This document shows, piece after piece, positions 9,850-19,419 of a stretch of DNA of 51,182 nt. The stretch spans positions 1 to 51,182 of the forward strand of contig NZ_LGJH01000127.1 in the NCBI RefSeq assembly GCF_001298105.1, in the 5' to 3' direction. This DNA comes from Novosphingobium sp. ST904 (lineage in GTDB: Bacteria > Pseudomonadota > Alphaproteobacteria > Sphingomonadales > Sphingomonadaceae). The notes beneath the pieces are model-generated. The model did not search any database. It was not told the DNA's origin and saw nothing but the letters and a program-made list of their open reading frames with translations. The stretch's first letter is position 1, and every line of letters starts with the position of its first letter. The translations under genes and the position numbers were made by a program.

Positions 9850-11909
9850 TCACTTTTTCCGGCTGTCCGCCTTGCCCAGATCGTCGCGCGGCTTGCCCCT
9901 GGAGGTGCGCTGCGCGGCGGCTGTCGCCCCGGCGAGGACCGGGCCGCAGGCGGCGGACTTGGCGTCGCCCACGTCCACGAAGGCGAGCAGCCCGGCAACC
10001 GGCGTGGCAACCACCGCAAGGCCGAGCCCCACCCCGGCCCGGCCCACCAGCTGCTTGCTGACGATGTCGAGCGAGGGCTTCGCGAAGTGGCCGTGAATCC
10101 CGACGGGCGACTGGCCGGAGAACAGGCTGAACTTCTTTCCGTCGGCACGGATCGCAAGGTCTACCGCCTCGGTATCGAAGCTGAAGCCACCGCGCCCGGT
10201 GATGACGTTCTTGCTGGTGTCGATCAGGATCGGGTCGGCCGCCGCCAGTCCGCCGCGAACGGTGAAGGCCACCAGTCCGCAGTTGATCTCGACCGGCTTC
10301 TTGAGCTTGCCCTCGAACATCTTCGACGCGAACGTGCCGAGGTCCAGTTCGGCCAGCTGCACGTTGCGGGTCCAGAACGTGCCTTGCGGCATCACGAAAG
10401 CCAGCCGCCCGGATGCGGTGGCGAGGGAATCGTGGATGGTATCGCCGCGCCCCTCCAGCTTGATCCGCCCGCGGATGGTGCCGGAAGTTCCCGCCTCCGC
10501 CACGCCGTAGCCCGACAGCAGGCGGCCCATCGGCGTGGGCGAGAGGCGGATATCGTAACTGACGGCGGAAGGGCGCTGGCGGGTGTTGAAAACGAGATCG
10601 GCGGACACGTCGCCCCGCGCCATCGAGAATGTCAGCGGCGAAAGCTTGAGCCGGCCCTGTTCAAGCGCAAGCCGCAGTGAGATGTCCTGCACCGGCACAT
10701 TGCGCGAGCGGACCACGCCGACCTTCCAGTCCAGCCCGGCATCGAAGCGCTGCATCGCCTCCACCGGCAGGGCGGCGTCGGGCAGGACGCGCTGCGCGCC
10801 CGCGCCCGTTGCCGCCGCCGCCGCGACCGCGCCTTTCGAGGCGACGATATCGGGATTGTAGCCGATGAACGGAGCGGCATCGACGATGTCCAGCCGCCGC
10901 GTGGCGAGGGTGGCGTCAAGCCGCAGGCGCTTGGCGTTGGTCACCGTGAAGCGGCCGGACAGGTCCGACTGGCCGAACGTGCCGGTCATGCCGGTGAAGC
11001 GGTAAGTCTCGCCGTCCTTCACCATCTGCGCTTTCAGGGCGTAGCGCCGGGTCTGCGGGATCGCGACGTCGATGATTCCCAGCAGTTCGGAGAGATCGCG
11101 GCCCTGCGCGCGCGCGCGAAGGGGGACGCGTTCGACATCGGCGATCGAGGGCAGGGTGCCCGATACGTCGATAACGTTGTTCGCCGCCCGGATGTGCGCC
11201 TCCAGCGCGTTGCGGCCGCGATTGACCGTGGCATCGGGGGTGAGCAGGCGCGCCTCCACCCGGAACGGGGTGCTGCGCAATGTGCCGGTGCCGCGAACCG
11301 CCACGGCCTTGCCGATCCGCGCGTCGGTGGAAACCACGGGATGACCAGGAGGTCGGCCGTGAGCGGCATCTGCGGGTCGCTGTAGCGGATGCGGGTGCCG
11401 GAAACGGCAGCGCGGTCGATGCGCGGGAATTCAAGCGGCTTGCCGGTGCCGGAACTGCCGAAAGTCCAGGTATTGTGCCGGTGTGCGGCATCCCATTCGA
11501 GATCGGCCTCGCCCTGCGTCAGGTCAAGGCTGTGAAAGTGCCGGCGGCCGAACAGGAGCGAAAGCGGCGCGATCCGCGCCTCCATGCGGCGGGCGGCGAA
11601 GAAGCTGGGCCGTTTGGCCCATTGCGGGTTGGCAACGTCCAGCCCTTCGGCCACGAACTTGATCCGCAGCGGCGCGAAGTAGAGCTGGAAGTCTCCGCTC
11701 ACGCTGACCTTGCGTTCGGTCATCGATGTGGCGATCCGCTCGAACGAGTGCTTGAGGAAACGGCCCTTGGTCACGAACAGCACCAGCCACACCGCGAAGA
11801 TCGCGCCGACCAGCACGAGCACGACATTGCGCAGGATGCGCAAGGCGCGCGCCCGGTGTGGATTGCCGGGCGGGGCTTCCCGATCGTCGCTGTGGAGAGG
11901 CGCGTCCAT
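9850..11909 (-). CDS. AsmA-family protein (one frameshift)
   Basis: This is an inner-membrane-anchored periplasmic protein of the AsmA/TamB-like group, proteins linked to outer-membrane lipid transport and biogenesis. A single N-terminal helix (VVLVLVGAIFAVWLVLFVT) is followed by a long beta-rich domain typical of AsmA, including SFERIATSMTERKVSVSGDF and the C-terminal repeats around DTEAVDLAIRADGKKFSLF. The frame breaks near 11338. One missing base rejoins TADLLVIP to VVSTDARIGKAVAVRG, for 686 residues. I start at ATG 11909 (MDAPLHSDDREAPPG) because the residues upstream look non-coding. An OmpR-type direct repeat lies about 120 bp upstream. Confidence 0.88.
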
Positions 11910-12029
11910 GATGCGGCAAAGCGCGCGGGCAGGCCATTTGGTTGCGCCGCCGGGACGCGCCGTGCAACCGATGGGCCGAACTTCGCGCAAATGTGGCGGT
12001 TCGCGGGCATGAACGTGCCTTGCCACCTT

Positions 12030-12045
12030 GTAAGTTTGCCGTAAG
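12030..12045 (+). promoter_or_regulatory. OmpR-type direct repeat GTAAG-N6-GTAAG (copy 1)
   Basis: GTAAGTTTGCCGTAAG is two identical pentamers in 11-bp phase. Its reverse complement differs by one base from the copy at 34471-34486. It lies 81 bp before the ATG at 12127, in the same orientation relative to that gene as the other copies have to their minus-strand downstream genes. It probably binds the regulator encoded at 35338. Confidence 0.6.
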
Positions 12046-12126
12046 CCGAATTGCGGTAGATCGGCATGAGTACCGCAAATGTCCGTTCCGGACGGGCGCG
12101 ATGGGGGCATGGTCATGGAGAACCGG

Positions 12127-12429
12127 ATGGATTACGAGCTGATCTCCACGACATGCGTGCCCGCTCCGATCGGGTTCTTCATCGTTCATGGAGATGGCGA
12201 TCCGGCGAAAATGTCGGAGACCAGCCAGATTCTGGCATGGCGGATCGATACTTTCCGGATTCCGGGCCAGATGGTGCCGATGTCGGTGACCTGGCCGGTA
12301 ACGCTCAACGGCGCGGTCGAGGATTCGGACCTCACGATCCTGCGGCCGGACGGACTTGTCGAATATCCCGACAATGCATCGAGCCGCGAAAGCTCCGATC
12401 TCGTGCGCCTGTCCAGCGTCGGGCGCTAG
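12127..12429 (+). CDS. Small protein of unknown function (100 aa)
   Basis: I do not recognise this protein. It is an acidic, soluble-looking 100-residue product (MDYELISTTCVPAPIGFFIV...LVRLSSVGR) without signal peptide or membrane segment. I prefer ATG 12127 because GGAG precedes it by 6 bases. In-frame ATGs at 12109 and 12115 are also possible. It stands alone between the AsmA-like gene and the TetR gene. The direct repeat GTAAG-N6-GTAAG upstream suggests control by the two-component system 23 kb away. Codon use looks coding (C/G in third positions). Confidence 0.6.
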   Translation: MDYELISTTCVPAPIGFFIVHGDGDPAKMSETSQILAWRIDTFRIPGQMVPMSVTWPVTLNGAVEDSDLTILRPDGLVEYPDNASSRESSDLVRLSSVGR

Positions 12430-12585
12430 GTCGTAACCGATCGCGAGAGCCTTCGCGCCGGCGATTGCGACAGGGAAATCGTGGGACGAGCCGGTCTATG
12501 GCTTCGACTTGCCGGACAAAATTGATATCTGGGGAAGCAAGCCCGGTCGTGCTTTCGGCCGGAGCAGCATGCCCGGGATCGGTAA

Positions 12586-13293
12586 GTGACGAAAAAACAG
12601 AACGAGAAGAAGAAACCTGCGTCGCGCCGTCCCAATGCCGAGCGGCGCGAGGAATCCATGACGCTGATCCTCGACCATGCCGAGGCGGAATTCGCGTCCA
12701 AGGGATACAACGGCACCACGCTGGCGAGCGTGGCGGCCATGGCGGGCGTGGATACCGCGCTGATGCGCTATTATTTCGGCGACAAGGAGCAGCTTTTCGC
12801 GGCGGTCTTCCGGCGGCGCGGCCCGCTCATCAATGCCGCCCGCTACGAAGCGCTGGAAGCCTATCGCCGCGAATACGGCGACAAGGGAACGCTGGAGGGC
12901 CTGATCGACGCCTTTGTCCGCCCCGGCTTCGACATGGCCCAGCGGGACGAGGGGCATCGCAATTATGCGGCGATCGTCGCCTATGTGAACAGTTCGAAGG
13001 GCGCGATGCACTCGCTGATGTCCGAGGTGTTCGACGAGGTTTCCCAGGTGCTCATCGCCGACATGCAGCGCCTGATGCCGCAGGCCCCGATCGAGACGCT
13101 TTATTGGGGGTATCACTTCCTCACCGGCGCCTTCACGTTCTCGCTCGGGCAGACCGGGCGCATCGACCGGATTTCGAAAGGCGAAGTCCGGTCCTCGGAT
13201 TTCGCCGGTATCGCCGACCGGCTTCCCGCTTTCGTTGCTGGCGGAATCCGCGCGCTTTGCGCATCGGCGCAGGCTTGCGAAACGGAGCGCTGA
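12586..13293 (+). CDS. TetR/AcrR-family transcriptional regulator
   Basis: This 235-residue one-component regulator has a basic N-terminus (KKQNEKKKPASRRPNAERRE), a TetR helix-turn-helix (ASKGYNGTTLASVAAMAGVDTALMRYYFGDKEQLF, about residues 37-71) and a helical ligand-binding domain. The start is GTG 12586. It lies just upstream of, and on the same strand as, the TonB receptor/M28/CoA-ligase genes and is the obvious candidate to control them. The inducer could be the acid or acyl-CoA made by the ligase, as with many TetR regulators of CoA pathways (inference). Two dyads in the following gap are possible operators. Confidence 0.92.
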   Translation: MTKKQNEKKKPASRRPNAERREESMTLILDHAEAEFASKGYNGTTLASVAAMAGVDTALMRYYFGDKEQLFAAVFRRRGPLINAARYEALEAYRREYGDKGTLEGLIDAFVRPGFDMAQRDEGHRNYAAIVAYVNSSKGAMHSLMSEVFDEVSQVLIADMQRLMPQAPIETLYWGYHFLTGAFTFSLGQTGRIDRISKGEVRSSDFAGIADRLPAFVAGGIRALCASAQACETER

Positions 13294-13309
13294 CGTTCCC
13301 GCAAACATC

Positions 13310-13357
13310 TTTCTTTTTGAGAAAAGAAATATATTGACTCGCGCCGTCCAACGCGAG
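13310..13357 (+). promoter_or_regulatory. Two dyads and -35 element upstream of the TonB receptor gene
   Basis: TTTCTTTT-TGAG-AAAAGAAA (13310-13329) is a perfect 8-4-8 inverted repeat in an otherwise G/C-rich region. CTCGCG-N8-CGCGAG (13338-13357) is a second dyad that overlaps a -35-like TTGACT (13334-13339). The first could terminate the tetR transcript or bind the regulator; the second is placed like an operator. Confidence 0.45.
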
Positions 13358-13430
13358 ACTTTCGTCGTCAGGAGATGGATGGGCAGACGGTGCGAAAAGC
13401 GCCGCAGACCCACGACTGAAAGGGCGGCGA

Positions 13431-16252
13431 ATGTTTCGAGGGATTCTGCTCGCATCGACATGTGTGCCCGCATTGATCGCGGCGCCGGTCTCGGCTCAGG
13501 AAGGAGCGGGTGCGGAAATAGCGCAAGCGGCTGATCGCGCGGCGGCTCCGGCCGAACCGCAGGAGGGCGCCGCCATCGTCGTCACCGGATCGCGCGCCAT
13601 CCGCGACGGGTCCCAGGCGCCGACGCCGGTGACGGTGATCTCGTCCGATGCGCTCACCAAGGCGCAGCCGGGCCTGATCGCGGAAGGGCTGAACCAGCTT
13701 CCCGCCTTCCGCGGCTCCACGCGGCCGACCGGCGGCTTCACCGCCGCTACCGGCCCCGGAACCGGCAGCTACCTGAACTTGCGCAATCTGGGTACGCAGC
13801 GCACGCTCGTGCTGGTGGACGGCCGCCGCGCCGCGCCTTCCGCGCGGGATGGCTCCACCGATATCAATCTCCTGCCCGAACCGCTCATAAAGCGGGTCGA
13901 TGTCGTCACCGGGGGCGCTTCGGCGGCCTACGGGTCCGATGCGGTGGCGGGCGTGGTGAACTTCGTGCTCGACACGCGCTTCACCGGTCTCAAGGCCACG
14001 CTGCAATCGGGCATTTCCGGGCGGGGCGACGTGCCCACCTACAAGGCCAGCCTCACCGCCGGGCACAGCTTCGCCGAAAGGCGCGGGCGGATCGTCGCCA
14101 GCGCGTCCTATTACGATGCCGGCGGCCTGCAGAGCGTCGCCGAGCGGAGCTGGGGGCGGCGGGCCACCGGCTTCCTCAGCAATCCGGCGGTCCCCGGCCA
14201 GCTCATCTTCCGCGACGACCTGCGCGCCTCGACCGCGGCGCCCGGCGGGTTGATCCTCAGCGGACCGCTGGCGATGCAGCAGTTCGCGCCGGACGGCACG
14301 CTCGTGCCGTTCTCTCGCGGCACCTTGCAATCCGGCCTCATCCAGGTGGGCGGCGACGGCGCGCAAGTGTTCAGCAACCTGTCCGCCGCGATCCGCACGC
14401 AAAGCTACTTCGCGCACGGCGAATTCGACGTGACCCCGACGCTGACGCTGTTCGGCGAAGGCAGCCTTGCCCTGGCGCGCAATCACTACAACCAGGTGCA
14501 GCAGTTCAACCTCGGCGGCTTCAACGGCTTCACGATCTACAGCGGCAATGCTTTCCTCGATCCGTCCGTGCAGCAGGTGCTGACCGCAACCAACACTCCC
14601 GCCTTCGCGATGGGCCGCCTGAACTTCGATTTCGGAGACCCGGCCAACGCCACCGCCAAGGCGCGGACGATGGATTTCAAGGCGGGCTTCCGTTTCACCG
14701 GGCCCTCGGACCTGCTGGTCGAAGGCTACTATGGCCACAGCAAGAACCGGACGAAAATCCGGACCGACAACAACGTGGTGCTCGAAAGGCTCTACGCCGC
14801 CGCCGATGCCGTGCGCGATCCCGCCAGCGGCCAGATCGTCTGCCGCGTCAGCCTGACCAACCCCGGTCTCTACCCCGGTTGTGTGCCGCTCAACCTCTTC
14901 GGTCAGGGCGCGCCTTCGCAGGAGGCGATCGACTATGTGGAAGGCACCGCCGCCTACCGGACGGATTTCACGCAGGACGTGGCCGACATCTCGGTACGGG
15001 CACGGCCGTTCTCGACCTGGGCGGGAGAAGTCTCGCTGGCGGCGGGCGGGCAGTACCGGCGGATCGAGCTCGACCAGGTTTCCGACGACATCGGGCCGAG
15101 CGTCAATGATGCTACCGGAATTCGCGGTTTTCCAGCGGCTTACCTCAACCAGCCGGGCGGTTATCTGCTCACCAACGTCTTTCCGGTTTCGGGCGGCTAT
15201 CACTTGTGGGAGCTCTTTGCCGAAGCCGCCGTGCCGCTGGCGCGCGACCTGCCGTTCCTCCACGCGCTCGATCTCAATGCGGCGGTTCGCTACACCGATT
15301 ACAGCACCAGCGGCGGGGTGACGACGTGGAAGGCCGGCCTTGTCTGGGAGCCGGTCTCGGGTGTCCGCCTGCGGGGCACGGTTTCGCGCGATATCCGGGC
15401 GCCCAACGTGCCCGAACTGTTCGCGGGCACGTTCAGAACACCGGCTCGGTGATCGAGAACGGCGTCACCGTGCCGATCATCCAGGTCACGCGGGGCAATG
15501 CCCAGCTCAAGCCCGAGCGCGCCAGGACCTACACCGCCGGCCTCGTGCTTACCCCCGCTTTCGCGCCGGGACTGACGTTTTCGGCGGATTACTATTCGAT
15601 CGATCTCGACGGCGTGATTTCCTCGCTGACGCCGCAGATCACGCTCGATCAGTGCCTGGCGGGAGCGACGGCGCTCTGCGCCAATATCACCCGCAACGAT
15701 GCCGGAGCGATCACGCGCATCGAATCCCCGACGCTCAATCTCAACCGCCTGAAAAGCGCGGGAATCGACTTCGAGATGAGCTACCGCCCCGGCGGCGGGA
15801 TGCTGGGCGGGGCGACGCAGTTCCGCGTTGTCGCCAGCTATCTCCAGAAACAGCGGCAGGACATCAGCAACGGCACCTCGACCGACCGTGCCGGGGAGGT
15901 GGGCCTTACCGCCAACCCGCGCTGGACCGCCACGGGGAACCTCAACTGGACGCGCGGCGCCTTCGATCTTTTCGTGCAGGAGCGCTTCATTGCGGCAGGC
16001 CGGTACGACGTGACGCGGCACGAACCGGTGACGATCGAGGACAACACCGTGAAATCGGTCTTCTATACCGACGTTACCGCCTCCTACCGGGTGGGCGAAA
16101 ACTTCCGTTTCTACGCGACGATCAACAATCTGTTCGATCGCGATCCGCCACTGGCGCCGAATGGCACGCTGGTGACGTTCATCCCGACGAACCCCCAGCT
16201 TTACGACGTGATCGGCCGTCGGTTCACCGCCGGCATCAACCTCACATTCTGA
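13431..16252 (+). CDS. TonB-dependent outer-membrane receptor 1 (one frameshift)
   Basis: This ligand-gated outer-membrane porin is energised by TonB. The signal peptide MFRGILLASTCVPALIAAPVSAQ is followed by a TonB-box-like AAIVVTGSR, the plug domain (LRNLGTQRTLVLVDGRR, SAAYGSDAVAGVVNFVL) and a beta-barrel ending in YDVIGRRFTAGINLTF with a terminal Phe. The frame breaks near 15426 and one missing G (GCGGGG) rejoins PNVPELFAG to HVQNTGSVIENGV, for 940 residues. The plug is of the type common in sphingomonad receptors for organic substrates. It heads a run of four same-strand genes with two hydrolases and a CoA ligase. The substrate is unknown. Confidence 0.93.
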
Positions 16253-16268
16253 TCGCGGAGTATAGACG

Positions 16269-17813
16269 ATGCCGAGTTTCCCGCCTTTGTCACGCCGCGC
16301 GGCGCTGGTGGCCGGAGCCATGGCGGCGGCAGGCCTCAACCCCGCCGCACGGGCATTCGCCGCGAAAAATCGTGCGATGGTGCCGCTCCCCGATGCCGAG
16401 CGGATCAGGCGAGACTACCAGCAGATGGTGGATTTCGGCCCACGCCTGCCGGGTAATGCCAATCACTTGCGGTTCGTGGACTGGCTGGGCCGGGAACTCA
16501 CCGCGGCCGGCCTGCAACCCGGCCCATGCGAGGCTTATGCCTATCGCCGATGGGAGCCGAAGCGCTGGGGCCTTGACCTGATCGAAGGCACGGCGCGGCG
16601 TGCAGTCGCGAATGTCGCCTACTTCGTCCGGTCGCAGCCGACCGGGCCGGAGGGGGTGACGGGGCCGCTCGTCCATGCCGGTGAACTCGGGCCCGATGGT
16701 CCCGCGGACCTGCCCGAATTTGCGAAAGGCAGCGTGCTGGTCTTCGAGGCGCATCTTCCGCGCATGGCGCTGAGCAGCATAGTCCACCCGCATTTTATCC
16801 ACTTGCGCGGGGAAAGTGCGGCGGACGTGCTGGATACGAATTATCACCGGCTCTGGACGATGCCCTCGTTCCAGATGGACGATCTTGCAGCACGCGGCGC
16901 GGCGGGCGTGGCGATCATTCTCGATGCTTCATCGGCAATGATCGCGGGCAATTTCTCGCCCCATGCCTCTCCCTACAAGGCAAAAGTGCCCGCGTTGTTC
17001 GTCGGCCAGGACCAGGGGGAAGCCTTGCGTGCCGCGGCCAGGGCGGGGCGCAGCGCGCACCTCACGCTCGATGCGGAATGGGTGGAAGGGCTCGTGCCGC
17101 AGATCACCGCGATCCTCCCCGGAAAGAGCGAGGAAGTGGTGATCGTGGACACGCACACCGATGGCCAGAACTTCATCGAGGAAAACGGCTGCATGGCCGT
17201 GCTGCAACTCGCGCGTCATTTCGCCAGCCTGCCGGAGGCGCAAAGGCTGCGCCGGACGCTCGTCTTCGCGGGATGGCCCGGGCACATGAGCGGCGACATG
17301 CCCGAAGCGCCCGGCTGGGCGCATGCCCACCCGGATCTGATGAAGCGCGCGGCGGCAGCGTTCACGATCGAGCACCTTGGCGCCAGCGAATGGGCCGACG
17401 TTCCCGGCAAGGGCTACGCGGCCACCGGCCACAACGAGTACATGAACTGGCCGGCCACAGCGGGGCCGCTGACCGAGCAGATCGTTGCCGGGATCAGGCG
17501 GCACGACCTGCTGAGACATGCCGTGGAACAGGGGCCGGGCTACACTACCGGGCGCGTGTTTCACAACAGCGGCATTCCGCACGTCGCGTGCATTTCCGGG
17601 CCGAACTATCTGCTCGGCATCGCCCCCAACGGCCATATGGACAAGCTGGATGCCGACCTCGCGGCCCGGCAGACGGCGATGATAGCGGAAACGATCAAGG
17701 CCACCGATCGCTTCTCGCTTGCGGAATTGAAGGGCGGTGACGCCAGCCTCGGGGCCGATCCCGTCTCGGGGCCGGACACCGCACGCCGCGCCGCCTGCCC
17801 GAACCCTGCCTGA
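16269..17813 (+). CDS. Secreted M28-like (PA-domain) hydrolase, copy 1
   Basis: This 514-residue exported protein has a Tat-like leader (SRRAALVAGAMAAAGL). The middle region (about residues 110-270) resembles a PA insert, and the catalytic part has the M28-like metal motif VDTHTDGQNFIEENG (His296, Asp298, Glu304-305). The canonical M28 GANDN and EE-G elements are replaced by NFIEENG and TIEHLGASEW, so it is a divergent member and may cut an amide or ester rather than a peptide. A possible C-terminal ligand lies in PNGHMDKLD. It starts 16 bases after the receptor gene and is followed by the CoA ligase after 24 bases, so it probably processes the imported compound. Confidence 0.8.
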   Translation: MPSFPPLSRRAALVAGAMAAAGLNPAARAFAAKNRAMVPLPDAERIRRDYQQMVDFGPRLPGNANHLRFVDWLGRELTAAGLQPGPCEAYAYRRWEPKRWGLDLIEGTARRAVANVAYFVRSQPTGPEGVTGPLVHAGELGPDGPADLPEFAKGSVLVFEAHLPRMALSSIVHPHFIHLRGESAADVLDTNYHRLWTMPSFQMDDLAARGAAGVAIILDASSAMIAGNFSPHASPYKAKVPALFVGQDQGEALRAAARAGRSAHLTLDAEWVEGLVPQITAILPGKSEEVVIVDTHTDGQNFIEENGCMAVLQLARHFASLPEAQRLRRTLVFAGWPGHMSGDMPEAPGWAHAHPDLMKRAAAAFTIEHLGASEWADVPGKGYAATGHNEYMNWPATAGPLTEQIVAGIRRHDLLRHAVEQGPGYTTGRVFHNSGIPHVACISGPNYLLGIAPNGHMDKLDADLAARQTAMIAETIKATDRFSLAELKGGDASLGADPVSGPDTARRAACPNPA

Positions 17814-17837
17814 CTTCCCTCCTCTGGAGACCCTCTC

Positions 17838-19402
17838 TTGAATGCTCCCCGGATATTGAACACCCCGGCGGCCGAGGCCTATTCCTGCCCGCTGCTGATC
17901 CGCCACCTGCTTGCCAATGTCGCCGGTCAGAGTTCGGCCGAGATCGTCAGCGGAGACTTGCGGCTGACATATCCCGTTTTCACCCAGCGGGTGGCGCGGC
18001 TGGCATCGCTGCTTGCCGGAAAGGGCGTCAGGCCGGGTGACACCGTGGCGGTGATGGACTGGGACAGCCACCGCTATCTCGAATGCTACTTCGCGATCCC
18101 GATGATGGGAGCGGTGCTGCAGACGGTCAACGTCCGCCTCTCGCCCGCCCAGATCGCCTTCACGCTGGAGCAGTCGGGAGCGTCGCTCCTGCTTTACAAC
18201 GCCGACTTTGCGCCGGTCTGTGCCGAACTGCTGCGCGGACAGCCTACGATCAGGGAGGCGATCGTCATGGCAGGCAGACTTGCGACGATTACGAGGTGCT
18301 GCTGGCAGACTCCTCACCGGATTTCGCCTTTGCGGATTTCGATGAGAACGCGGTCGCCACCACGTTTCACACGACCGGCACCACCGGCGATCCCAAGCAG
18401 GTCTTCTTCACGCACCGGCAACTGGTTCTGCATACGCTGGCGCTGTCAGCAGCCCTGGCCAACCAGCCCGATGGCCAGGGCATGCGGCGTTCCGACGTCT
18501 ATATGCCGATGACGCCGATGTTCCACGTTCACGCCTGGGGCATGCCCTATGTGGCGACGATGCTGGGTTCGAAGCAGGTCTATCCGGGCCGCTACGATCC
18601 GGCGCGGCTGCTGGCGCTGAAGCGGCGGGAAGGCGTGACCCTGTCTCACTGCGTGCCGACGATCCTGCGCATGTTGCTCGATGCGAATGGGGCGGAGAGC
18701 TCATCGCTGGCGCCGTGGACAGTGGTGATCGGCGGGGCCGCTCTTCCGGAGGCGCTGGCACGGGAGGCCCGGCGTGCCGGGATCACCACGGTGGTCGGTT
18801 ATGGCATGTCCGAGACGGGGCCGGTCATATCGCTGGCGCGCGGCGAGGATGGCGAGGATACCGGAGCGCTCTGCCGGGCCGGATTCCCCATCCCGTTCGT
18901 TCAGGCAAGGATCGAGGACGGAAACGGAGGAGAGCTGGTGCTGCGGGCGCCGTGGCTGACGCAGGGCCACGCCACGCAGGCCGCGTCCGATGCCTTGTGG
19001 GCCGGAGGCTGGCTTCATACCGGAGATGTCGCGGCGCGCGATCCCGACGGTGCGCTGCGCATCGTCGACCGGCTCAAGGACGTGATCAAGAGCGGCGGGG
19101 AATGGGTTTCCACGGTCGAACTGGAAAATCTGCTCGAAGCGGAGGGGAGCATTGCCGAAGCGGCGGTGATCGGCGTGCCTGACGCGAAGTGGGGCGAGCG
19201 TCCGGTTGCCTTCGTGGTTGCGGCGGGTGGTTTCGATCCGGGCGCTGTCTGCGATGTGTTTCAGGGGCATGTCGCATCGGGCAGGTTGAGCCGCTATGCC
19301 GTGCCCGAGAGAGTGATCGCGGTCGACAGCCTGCCGCGTACGAGCGTGGGCAAGATAGACAAGAAAGCGCTTCGTGCCCTGCTGGACGAGCGGGCGCGGT
19401 AA
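17838..19402 (+). CDS. Acyl-CoA synthetase, AMP-binding family (one frameshift)
   Basis: This cytoplasmic ligase activates a carboxylic acid with ATP and CoA. The ANL-family motifs are present in order: the P-loop HTTGTTGDPKQVFFTHR, YGMSETGPV, GWLHTGDVAARDPDG with IVDRLKDVIKSGGEWVSTVE, and the catalytic-lysine motif PRTSVGKIDKKALR. The start is TTG 17838 with GGAG upstream. The frame breaks near 18278 and one missing base rejoins AIVMAGR to CDDYEVLLADS, for 521 residues. It lies between two related secreted hydrolases, which suggests that it activates the acid they release. It could be called a medium/long-chain or aryl-CoA ligase, but the substrate class cannot be told. Confidence 0.92.
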
Positions 19403-19419
19403 AGGGATAGAGGTGATCG

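Noticed and set aside
9750..12082. TACCGCAAATGT present at 9750 and at 12071
   Set aside because: A 12-base match occurring twice in 51 kb is expected by chance, and the sites have different positions relative to genes.
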